Source: Planctomycetota bacterium (lineage in GTDB: Bacteria; Planctomycetota; PUPC01; DSUN01). From it: a DNA stretch of 7,966 bases. Where the stretch lies: positions 1 to 7,966 of the forward strand of contig DAOOIT010000127.1 of the NCBI GenBank assembly GCA_035384565.1. The letters run 5' to 3'. Below the pieces are notes generated by a model. It was given only the letters and a program-made list of their open reading frames with translations. It was not told the DNA's origin and ran no database searches. Every line of letters begins with the position of its first letter. Position 1 is the first letter of the stretch. A program made the translations under genes and the position numbers. Shown here piece by piece: positions 1 through 5,985 of the stretch.

Positions 1-526
1 ACTGCGCGGGGTCGGCGGGGATTTCGGGGACGTCGGGTTCCTCGCCCGGCTCCTCCGGCGGCTGCGGGCAGTTCGGGCAGTTGGGGTCGAGTTGGAACAC
101 CCGGCCATCGGAGGTGTGGAGCCTGTAGTCAGCGTTGGGCACAAGGGTCTCGATGGTCCCATCGGGCAGTGCCGCCTGGATGGCGCCGGCGCGCACGCAG
201 AGGATCGTGCTGTCGGGCAGGATGAACACATATGCCCCTCGGTCGAGGTCGCGCCGCTTCGTACCCTCAGGCAGTTCCAGGAACGGGCAGCGGTCGAACG
301 GTTCTTCCCCGCAGGGGTCGGGGAAGGAGGCGAAGTACTGCTCGGCGGCGCGGCGATGGCGCTCGAGGACGTCGTCGACCTGGAGCTTGAGCTCGTCCTG
401 GCGCCGGAGTTGCTCCGCCAGGGTCTCGGCCATCTGGTCGAGCTTCTGGGCCATCGCGCAGAGAAGCTCCAACTGCATCTTCTGCGCCACGGCCTCAGCG
501 GGGAGCTTGATGGGGCACTGGAGCAT
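1..526 (-). CDS. Cys-rich protein with helical N-terminus and Pro/acidic C-terminal tail (3' end off window)
   Basis: The frame runs from ATG 526 to the left edge without a stop, giving the first 175 residues. AAGGGGA at 534-540 is 7 nt upstream, and the gene starts 18 nt after the radical SAM stop, so it belongs to the same operon. Residues about 10-65 are strongly helical, probably a coiled coil (LLCAMAQKLDQMAETLAEQL, then RRQDELKLQVDDVLERH). Residues 95-147 look like beta strands (AYVFILPDSTILCVRAG, LPDGTIETLVP, YRLHTSDGRVFQL). Then come CPNCP and a tail rich in Pro, Glu and Asp that continues off the window. It has seven Cys in 175 residues (4, 23, 72, 80, 110, 150, 153). I recognise no family. 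It could be a tail or fibre-associated structural protein or a substrate of the SPASM enzyme; the second idea rests only on position and cysteine content. Confidence 0.75.
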   Translation of the reverse strand, partial: MLQCPIKLPAEAVAQKMQLELLCAMAQKLDQMAETLAEQLRRQDELKLQVDDVLERHRRAAEQYFASFPDPCGEEPFDRCPFLELPEGTKRRDLDRGAYVFILPDSTILCVRAGAIQAALPDGTIETLVPNADYRLHTSDGRVFQLDPNCPNCPQPPEEPGEEPDVPEIPADPAQ

Positions 527-544
527 GGCGAATTCCCCTTGGCG

Positions 545-1909
545 TCAGGTCTTCTGGCCGCAGCAGGTCGACGCCCTCTGGCCGGCCAGGCGCGCCGCCT
601 CGTCGCGGGTGAGTTCGGAGAGGAGCCACGCCGCCCAGCGGAACGCGATGTGGCGCAGCTTGCAGCCGGCGTCCGAGGGCGTATGGAGATCCCCGCGTTC
701 GAGCGCGTCGAGCCGGCACGGGCCGCCGCAGGCGAGCCGGATCGGGCAGTCCAGGCACCTGGCATTCAGGTAGAAGCGGGGGTCCAGCCAGGGCGCTCGG
801 AGCGATTCTTCCAAGCCGCCCGCGGCCAGGCTGCCGACGGCGCTCGGTCCCTCGCGATGGCAGGCGCAGACGCGGCCGTCGGGCGCCACGGAGACCGTGC
901 CGTTGCCGGCCTGGCATTCGGAACAGGCCGCCTGGCGGAAGGCGAGGCGCCGGGCGAACCGGACCAGCGGCTCGAACGAGGCCGCGCGGCGCGGGCGGAT
1001 GCGATCTCGCAGGTATCCCGCGGCCTGGCCATACTCCGCCTCGACGGCTCCCCAGTCGGCCGTGGGGGAGTCGAAGCTCAAGGGATGGCCTGGCGCGGCC
1101 GCGCCGCAGGCGGACTCCGTCAGGCTGGCGGGTTCGAGCGAGACGTGGGCGGCGAGGCCCTCGTCGAGCAGGCGATGGTGGTGTTCGAGGCGCTCCCTCA
1201 GCCTCATTCCCGAGGCGGCGAAAGTGCCGCGGAGCGTCGTCCGTGCCGCCAGGCGAAGCCCCTTGAGCAACTTCAGGCCGCGCAGCGTCGCCTCATAGGA
1301 ATCCACCCCCGCGCCGCCGGGGCGGCTCTGGTTGTGGATGTCGCGTGGGCCGTCGAGCGAGACGATCAGATCGAACCCTTCGCGGTCGAGGAAGGCGGCC
1401 TTGCCGGCGTCGAGGGGGGTGCCGTTGGTGGTCAGGTGGAACCCCGGGCGGCCCGGGCCGCGATAGACGTGCCGGGCGTACTCGACGATCTCGGTGAGCA
1501 GGCCCCACTCCAGGAGCGGCTCGCCGCCGAAGAAGGCGACGGTCGCCGGCCCGTGGGGCGGCAGGAGAAGGTCCAGCGCGCGCCGCGCCATGTCCGGCGT
1601 CATTCGCGCACCCGGGGCGCCGTCGCCCTTCCGCACGAAGCAATACTGGCACCGCAGGTTGCAGGCCCGCGTCAGGCAGAGGACCAGAGTGTCGGCGTGG
1701 TCACGGATCGGCGGATGGGGGAAGTCGGGCCGGAAGGGCGAGGCCCATTCCTCGTCCCCTCCGCCGCCGACGGCCAGCGTCATGGCGTTGGCGTCGTAGG
1801 CGAACGTCTTCCCGCCGGCCTCGAAGCGGTACACCTGCCGCGGGGCGGGCTTGACGAAGACCGCGGGCTTGACCCGGTCGGCGACGTTCAGGACGGCTCG
1901 TTCGGCCAT
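545..1909 (-). CDS. Radical SAM enzyme with SPASM domain, peptide/protein-modifying type
   Basis: 454 residues. AGGAG at 1917-1921 lies 7 nt before the ATG, and the gap to the previous gene is 30 nt. The radical SAM cluster motif CNLRCQYC is at 83-90 (C83, C87, C90), followed by FFGGEPLL (127-133), HLTTNGTPLD and VSLDGP. Residues about 329-416 are a full SPASM domain: C332-x2-G ending at C348, C385-x2-C388-x5-C394-GGP-C398, and C416, enough for two auxiliary 4Fe-4S clusters. Such enzymes act on peptides or proteins, for example anaerobic sulfatase maturases and thioether-forming RiPP maturases. The N-terminal 70 residues (QVYRFEAGGKTFAYDANAMTLAVGG) resemble the leading segment of SPASM peptide maturases that reads the substrate, but this is only resemblance. 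It ends 18 nt before a Cys-rich protein gene, a possible substrate. No classical precursor peptide is visible. Confidence 0.9.
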   Translation of the reverse strand: MAERAVLNVADRVKPAVFVKPAPRQVYRFEAGGKTFAYDANAMTLAVGGGGDEEWASPFRPDFPHPPIRDHADTLVLCLTRACNLRCQYCFVRKGDGAPGARMTPDMARRALDLLLPPHGPATVAFFGGEPLLEWGLLTEIVEYARHVYRGPGRPGFHLTTNGTPLDAGKAAFLDREGFDLIVSLDGPRDIHNQSRPGGAGVDSYEATLRGLKLLKGLRLAARTTLRGTFAASGMRLRERLEHHHRLLDEGLAAHVSLEPASLTESACGAAAPGHPLSFDSPTADWGAVEAEYGQAAGYLRDRIRPRRAASFEPLVRFARRLAFRQAACSECQAGNGTVSVAPDGRVCACHREGPSAVGSLAAGGLEESLRAPWLDPRFYLNARCLDCPIRLACGGPCRLDALERGDLHTPSDAGCKLRHIAFRWAAWLLSELTRDEAARLAGQRASTCCGQKT

Positions 1910-1939
1910 AGGGTTGCTCCTGCAGGCGCGGGGAACGGG

Positions 1940-3385
1940 CTAATGGCACAGCGGCGTGCCCGACAGGATGGAGCACCGGAGGACCGGCTGAGGCTCGCCG
2001 GCGAGGCGCTTCCTCAGGACGAAGCTGGCGTACTCGTCGCCGCTCAGGGCCACCAGGTGGACGGGAGCCCTCTGGCGGAACTCGTCCACGGCCTGGATGA
2101 CGCCGTAGCCCTTCACGTCGGTGTAATCGTGGCCGGTGATGTAGCCGCCGGGCTTCACCTTGGGGAACCAGGCCTCGAGGTCCTGCATCATCCCGGCGAA
2201 GCCATGATTGGCGTCGAGGAAGACCCAGTCGAAGTGCCCGTCGGGGAACTCCTGGGCCGCCTGTGCCGACGTCTTGCGGTGGACGGCGACCTGGCCGGCC
2301 TCGATCTTCCGCTGGAACCGGCCGAGGACGAGTTGGTAGAGTTCGTCGCCCTGGCCGGTCACCCCGCCGCTGGAGACTTCGCCAGCCCAGGGGTCGACCA
2401 GGTGGAGCGTCGCCGGCCGGTTGAGGTCGAGAATCGTCTGGGAGAAGCAGCCCTTGAACACCCCGATCTCGGCCGCGACGCCGCCCTGGGGCAGAAGCGG
2501 CAGGATGTCCGCCTTCGCCGGGACACGGGCGAAAGGCTCGATGGCGACCGCGTGCTCGTCCGTGCCTGGCGGGAACCAGGGCGGCACGCCGAACCAGCGG
2601 CGGAGGCGGTTCGTCTCGCGGACGTAGACGTCCCTGGGTTCCAGGCGCACGAAGTGGACGAACGTCGGCGAGACCACGGGGTCTTCGCCGTAGGCGCAAT
2701 GCCCGCGCAGGACGTCGATGTCGTAGGGGCCTTTGCGGGCGGTGTACATCAGGTTCTCGCGGGGCGGGACGGGCTTGAGGCCGAGGAGCGCCATCGCCGC
2801 GGCGAAGAGCGGCTCCTCGTTGTGGCCGCGCGCAGGGTCCGAGTGGCGGTACGAGAGGTAGTCCCTGTGTTCCTCGTAGTAGGCCCGCGCGCGCCGGAAG
2901 ACGTTCCGGGCGGCCTCGCTCTGGTCGAAGTACATGAACCCGCCGTTGTGACGGATCATGTGGGGCAGGCCCATGCGGGCGATCAATTCGGCCACGTCGG
3001 GGAACTTGCAGTATGGGCCCCGCCGAATGGCATCGCCCACGACGCTGAAGGGGACATCCCTCAGCCGGTCCCAGAAACAGCCGGCGTCGCCCTTGGCCAT
3101 GAGGCAGTCGGCGTCCAGGTACATCGTCCGCTCGAAGGGGCTGTAGTTCTGAAGCTGGAGCTTGGCGTCGAGGCCAGGGAGGAGGCGGCTCGACTTGGCC
3201 TCGATGATGGCGTCGAAGAACGGCCTGAGGGTCTGCGGGACCTCGACCCGCTCGTCGTGGAGCAAAGCGATGGGCCGCCGGTCCTTGTGCTTGACCGACA
3301 GCGCCAGGTTGGCCGCGAACTCGACGTAGCGCCCGTGGCCTGTCGCCAGGGTCAGATAGCCCTCTTGGGTGGGGAATGCCGCCAT
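1940..3385 (-). CDS. GT8-like glycosyltransferase fused to a class I SAM methyltransferase
   Basis: 481 residues. The ATG at 3385 has AAAGGAG at 3393-3399, 7 nt upstream, and lies 19 nt after the tandem GT. Residues 1-250 are a GT-A fold of GT8 type: YLTLATGHGRYVEFAANLALS, then MYLDADCLM with the metal-binding DAD at 91-93, HNGGFMYFD (146-154), HNEEPLF (188-194) and VHFVR, with H243 a candidate third metal ligand. Residues about 290-460 are a class I methyltransferase of the Methyltransf_24 kind: glycine-rich motif I AEIGVFKGCFS (305-315), acidic residue in LHLVDPW (D331), FDWVFLDANHGFAGM (385-399) and KPGGYITGHDY (411-421). It may add a sugar and O-methylate it, or modify two sites on one substrate. 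Nothing suggests truncation or a frameshift at the domain junction. The product ends with Cys near its C-terminus. It is surely an enzyme; substrate and order of reactions are unknown. Confidence 0.85.
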   Translation of the reverse strand: MAAFPTQEGYLTLATGHGRYVEFAANLALSVKHKDRRPIALLHDERVEVPQTLRPFFDAIIEAKSSRLLPGLDAKLQLQNYSPFERTMYLDADCLMAKGDAGCFWDRLRDVPFSVVGDAIRRGPYCKFPDVAELIARMGLPHMIRHNGGFMYFDQSEAARNVFRRARAYYEEHRDYLSYRHSDPARGHNEEPLFAAAMALLGLKPVPPRENLMYTARKGPYDIDVLRGHCAYGEDPVVSPTFVHFVRLEPRDVYVRETNRLRRWFGVPPWFPPGTDEHAVAIEPFARVPAKADILPLLPQGGVAAEIGVFKGCFSQTILDLNRPATLHLVDPWAGEVSSGGVTGQGDELYQLVLGRFQRKIEAGQVAVHRKTSAQAAQEFPDGHFDWVFLDANHGFAGMMQDLEAWFPKVKPGGYITGHDYTDVKGYGVIQAVDEFRQRAPVHLVALSGDEYASFVLRKRLAGEPQPVLRCSILSGTPLCH

Positions 3386-3392
3386 AGGAGAA

Positions 3393-3399
3393 CTCCTTT
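3393..3399 (-). promoter_or_regulatory. Shine-Dalgarno of the GT8-methyltransferase gene
   Basis: On the minus strand this reads AAAGGAG, 7 nt before the ATG at 3385. It is the clearest ribosome-binding site in the window and fixes the start. The same 7-8 nt spacing recurs before the hub-linked spike, the tandem GT, the radical SAM and the Cys-rich genes, which supports all those starts. Confidence 0.75.
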
Positions 3400-3404
3400 C
3401 GTGC

Positions 3405-4925
3405 TCAGTCCGTGAAGTAACGGTTTCGCGCCGCCTCGCGGCGCTCGTGATGTCCCGGCCTCTGGTTGAGGCCGACCCCCATCTGCTCGAGGTCCCCGAG
3501 CCGGCCCCGGAACAGCGCGGGGACGATGTGCCGGCCCGGCTTGCCGCCCGCGAGCATCGAGGAGAGGGCGATGTCGTCCGCGTCCCGCGCCACGTCGAAG
3601 GCCGTGGTGAACGTCACCCGGTTCAAGGCGCTCCTGCGGAAGAGCATCATCCTGCCCTTGATGATGGAGACGGGGGTGTCTTCCCCCGGCTGGGCGACGT
3701 GCTCGCAGTGCCTGTAGGGCTTCCCGAAGACGAGCTTCACCCCCTCCGGCCCGATGACCGCGTTCGGGTCGCACTGGCCGAGGAACGCCAGGGCGTCCTC
3801 GAGGACGAACTCGTCCTTCAGCACCAGGTCGTCGTCGAGGGAGCAGACGAACTCGGTCGCCGCGCGCGACGCCATGAACCATCGAGGCCAGCAGCCCATG
3901 TTCTCTGAGGAATCTACCTGCCATCGGACCCGCTCGTCCTGGAAGGGGGCGCCGTTGTTCCAGAGGAAGATGACGGGCTTGGCCGTTTGCCTCGCCAGAG
4001 AGTCGAGCACCTTGGGCAGGTTCTGGGGCCGCTTCCAGTTCAGAAGGACGGCGGTCACCCGCGAGAGGCGGCTCTCGAGGCCGACCCAGGCCGCCTCCTC
4101 GCCCCGGGGCAGGTTGATGTTCTGGAAGAGGCGGCACTGGGTGTCGAGAAGGACGTCGGGGTAGAAGCGCCGGAGCAGCTTCTTGAGAACGCCCTGGTCG
4201 CTCCGCAGGAACCGCTCGTCCCCCGGCCACGGCTCGGCCTCGGCCGCTGCGGCGAAGAAGCCCCGGCAGAACGCCGTCTCCCCGATCCACATCCCCGAGT
4301 TGAGGTAGCGCCAGGGCGACGTGGCCCCGGGGAGGGAATCCTCGAACCGCCGGAGCTCCGCGATCTCGGGGAAGCAGTGCGTCTCGGCCCCGATGAGGAG
4401 CCGGCAGGAGAACTCCCGCTGGAACCGCTCGAGGACCGCGAGCGGGTGAGCCAGGACGAGGACGTCGGCCGCGTCGAGGCCCATGACATAGCGGGTCTGG
4501 ACGCCGCCGAGCGCCTCGCGGGTCAGGCGGATCTTGTGGAGGTTCTTCCACTCCTTCACCCCCTGCCCGAGGACGAGATAGGGTACGCCGAGATGGTCGA
4601 GGCAGCGCTGGAGGACGCCGGGGGCGGCCTGGTTGTTCCAAGTCAGGATCGTCAGGTCGCCGGCGGGCCCGAACTGCCTCGCCGGGGTCTGGAAGAACTC
4701 GGCCTGGAGGTCCTGCCAGAGCTCGTTCTTCCCGGCGAGGCCGGGGGCGTGGACGACCAGGGGCCGGGTGTCGAAGACCAGGTTCACGACGGCGGGCATC
4801 CTGCCGGTGAGAGGGCACTCGAACGGCCCGAAGTGTTCCACCAGGCTCTGGCGGAAGCCGGGGTCGTGCCGGCAGGCGTCGCAGTGCATGCGGGAACGGC
4901 AATGGGGCAGTTCCGTGAAGCTCAT
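3405..4925 (-). CDS. Tandem glycosyltransferase: PLOD/procollagen-type GT domain plus GT2-like GT-A domain
   Basis: 506 residues. The ATG overlaps the previous stop as ATGA, with GGGGAG at 4934-4939 8 nt upstream, so the pair is translationally coupled. Residues 9-37 hold C9, C15, C18 and C37, a knuckle resembling the Cys motif at the N-terminus of some bacterial glycosyltransferases. Residues about 45-275 follow the glycosyltransferase domain of lysyl hydroxylase/procollagen galactosyltransferase: an acidic metal motif GLDAADVLV (149-157), LIGAETHCFPE, WRYLNSGMWIG (205-215), SDQ (242-244) and LLDTQCRLFQNIN (259-271). Residues about 288-475 form a second GT-A fold: VTAVLLNWKRPQNL, NMGCWPRW, SLDDDLVLKDEF with the metal-binding DDD at 364-366, and DADDIALS (448-455). 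The end is basic. Both domains look catalytically intact, so the enzyme may add two sugars in sequence. Donor and acceptor cannot be read from the sequence. A protein acceptor is suggested by the first domain's relatives and the context, but a glycan acceptor remains possible. Confidence 0.82.
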   Translation of the reverse strand: MSFTELPHCRSRMHCDACRHDPGFRQSLVEHFGPFECPLTGRMPAVVNLVFDTRPLVVHAPGLAGKNELWQDLQAEFFQTPARQFGPAGDLTILTWNNQAAPGVLQRCLDHLGVPYLVLGQGVKEWKNLHKIRLTREALGGVQTRYVMGLDAADVLVLAHPLAVLERFQREFSCRLLIGAETHCFPEIAELRRFEDSLPGATSPWRYLNSGMWIGETAFCRGFFAAAAEAEPWPGDERFLRSDQGVLKKLLRRFYPDVLLDTQCRLFQNINLPRGEEAAWVGLESRLSRVTAVLLNWKRPQNLPKVLDSLARQTAKPVIFLWNNGAPFQDERVRWQVDSSENMGCWPRWFMASRAATEFVCSLDDDLVLKDEFVLEDALAFLGQCDPNAVIGPEGVKLVFGKPYRHCEHVAQPGEDTPVSIIKGRMMLFRRSALNRVTFTTAFDVARDADDIALSSMLAGGKPGRHIVPALFRGRLGDLEQMGVGLNQRPGHHERREAARNRYFTD

Positions 4926-5605
4926 AGGGCCCCCTCCCCGCTGAGGGTGTACCGGCCGGTCTCGCCGCAGACGCCGCTGCGCAGGGTGCCCGAGCCGACG
5001 GGATGGTCGCCGGCGCACTCCAGGGCGGCGGGGTAGTCCTGGGCGGGCCAGGGCGTGCCCAGGCCGACCTCGACCACCCAGTTCTCGCCGAGCCGGCGGA
5101 CGTCGACCTTGCCCGTGGCGTCCACCCACATTTCCGGCTGGGTGCGGCCCAGGACGTAGGTGCCGTTGTGCCGAGCGCAGACGCCTGTGAGCCCGCTGAC
5201 GATCATGGTGATCGTTTCTGCCCCGTCGCAGACGGGCACGGGCGGCTCCTCGTCCTCGTCGTCGTCCGGGGGCGGTGGGGTGCCGCCTCCCCCGCCGCCG
5301 GAGAGGTACTCGTCGCAGGGGCACTCGACCGAGACCTGGACGTAGCGGACGTCGCACGGGTCGCCCTTGCGCCAGGCGAGGATCATGGTCACGCCCCGGA
5401 CGGTGCCGAGGGTCACCTCGCCGGAGGAGTTCACCGAGGCGAGGCCGATGTTGAGGACGCGGTACTCCATCTGGTTGCGATCGGCCCCGTAGACCGTGAG
5501 CGGGAACGTGATCAGCGTCCGGGAGCAGTTGACGCGGACGCTCTTGGGCATCACGTCCCAGTAGTCGAGGTTCAGATTGTCGAGCGTCTGGCAGTCGAGC
5601 GTCAT
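4922..5605 (-). CDS. Unrecognised two-domain protein with Gly/Pro/acidic linker, possible virion or surface protein
   Basis: 227 residues from ATG 5605. A GTG at 5629 in the same frame would add eight residues (VRTHWCKA) and overlap the PAAR stop; neither start has a clear ribosome-binding site, and I prefer the ATG 4 nt after that stop. Residues 1-100 look all-beta, with a Cys-Pro-Cys near their end. Residues 102-125 are a flexible linker: six Gly, four Pro, then an Asp/Glu run. Residues 126-227 form a second beta-rich domain with VCARHNGTY and spaced Cys at 126, 143, 197 and 213, possibly disulfides. I recall similar NGTY-type domains in uncharacterised high-GC bacterial and phage-like proteins but cannot name a family. 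There is no signal peptide or membrane helix. Sitting between PAAR and the modification enzymes, it could be a tail-tip decoration or receptor-binding protein, or the enzymes' substrate. The last four bases overlap the next gene (ATGA). Confidence 0.7.
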   Translation of the reverse strand: MTLDCQTLDNLNLDYWDVMPKSVRVNCSRTLITFPLTVYGADRNQMEYRVLNIGLASVNSSGEVTLGTVRGVTMILAWRKGDPCDVRYVQVSVECPCDEYLSGGGGGGTPPPPDDDEDEEPPVPVCDGAETITMIVSGLTGVCARHNGTYVLGRTQPEMWVDATGKVDVRRLGENWVVEVGLGTPWPAQDYPAALECAGDHPVGSGTLRSGVCGETGRYTLSGEGAL

Positions 5606-5609
5606 GGCT

Positions 5610-5867
5610 TTACACCAATGTGTCCTCACTGGCGGTGACGATGACGGCCCCGCAGGCGGTGAGATCGCCCAGCCGGGCCGATGGGCTTCCCTCGATGATC
5701 GTGTCGGGGTCGCCGGTGACGATCGGGTTGATCCCGTGCATCGGACAGAGGTGCAGGTCGCCGAGCCGCGCGGCGGGCCGGCCGTTGACGTAGGTGCGGA
5801 CGGCTGCCGTGATGATGAAGCCCATGTGGTTCGTCATATCGCCAAGCCTTGCCTGAGGAATGGCCAT
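5610..5867 (-). CDS. PAAR-domain spike-tip protein
   Basis: This 85-residue protein is almost entirely a PAAR domain. The repeated pattern A-R-L-G-D occurs three times (residues 6-10, 33-37, 64-68), with NGRPAARLGD and EGSPSARLGD as the usual strand-turn units. H14, H39, C41, H44 and C72 sit where the His/Cys metal ligands of PAAR proteins are expected. PAAR proteins fold into a small cone on the blunt end of the trimeric VgrG/gp5 needle and sharpen it; the spike gene is directly upstream, which fits. There is no N- or C-terminal extension, so it carries no fused effector. The ATG at 5867 is chosen because the domain begins at once; upstream is only a weak AGGG at 5876-5879. Its TAA stop is 4 nt from the favoured ATG of the next gene. 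Confidence 0.93.
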   Translation of the reverse strand: MAIPQARLGDMTNHMGFIITAAVRTYVNGRPAARLGDLHLCPMHGINPIVTGDPDTIIEGSPSARLGDLTACGAVIVTASEDTLV

Positions 5868-5882
5868 GTCTCTTGCCCTGTG

Positions 5883-5930
5883 TCAGCCACGAGCTACGAG
5901 CCGCGAGCTTCGAGCCAGAAGAAGGCTCAT
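5883..5930 (-). CDS. Possible 15-codon small ORF in the hairpin
   Basis: An ATG at 5928-5930 opens a 15-residue frame (MSLLLARSSRLVARG) that ends in TGA at 5883-5885, 15 nt before the PAAR start. AAAGGA at 5940-5945 lies 9 nt upstream, a better ribosome-binding site than that of PAAR itself. The coding part is largely the heptamer repeat, so the peptide sequence follows from the repeat and need not be selected. It could act as a leader whose translation opens the hairpin and couples to PAAR. Alternatively, the ribosome-binding site is simply a remnant of the original PAAR leader. Evidence that it is a real gene is weak. Confidence 0.2.
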   Translation of the reverse strand: MSLLLARSSRLVARG

Positions 5931-5979
5931 TCTGTCTTGTCCTTTCAGGCTCGCGGCTCGTGGCTCGCCGCTCGCAGCT
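5885..5979. repeat. Imperfect inverted repeat of 7-bp CGAGCnn units between spike and PAAR genes
   Basis: The only sizeable gap in the window (5868-5985) contains two 32-bp arms, 5885-5916 and 5948-5979, which are reverse complements at 25 of 32 positions with a 31-nt loop. Each arm is a run of heptamers of the type CGAGCnn, and the mismatches fall on the variable nn positions or one step away. On the minus-strand transcript three mismatches become G-U pairs, so a long GC-rich hairpin should form upstream of the PAAR gene. No U-tract follows it, so it is not a classical intrinsic terminator. It could tune spike versus PAAR expression, stabilise the mRNA, or be a dispersed repeat that landed here. 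Function unknown. Confidence 0.75.
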
Positions 5980-5985
5980 GCCCCG

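Noticed and set aside
3386..3397. Small palindrome AGGAG-AA-CTCCT over the ribosome-binding site
   Set aside because: The loop is only 2 nt, or 4 nt with a 4-bp stem; this is too weak to claim regulation.
92..3415. A 1107-codon plus-strand open frame
   Set aside because: It runs antisense to four well-supported genes with clear family motifs. Its translation is low in complexity (Gly, Ala, Val, Arg, Glu) with no recognisable domain. Long antisense frames are common where third codon positions are mostly G or C.
3987..5036. A 349-codon plus-strand open frame, with a similar one at 5860-7128
   Set aside because: Both are mirror frames of the tandem GT and the spike gene, with the same composition bias and no motif of their own.
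4926..5357. Upstream in-frame extension of the tandem GT to 5357
   Set aside because: The extra 144 codons overlap the two-domain protein gene and translate to Arg-rich shadow sequence; the ATG at 4925 has a ribosome-binding site and an ATGA overlap.
5885..5979. CRISPR array or intrinsic terminator
   Set aside because: The units are 7 bp, with no repeat-spacer pattern, so not CRISPR. The hairpin is not followed by a U-tract on either strand, so not a standard terminator.
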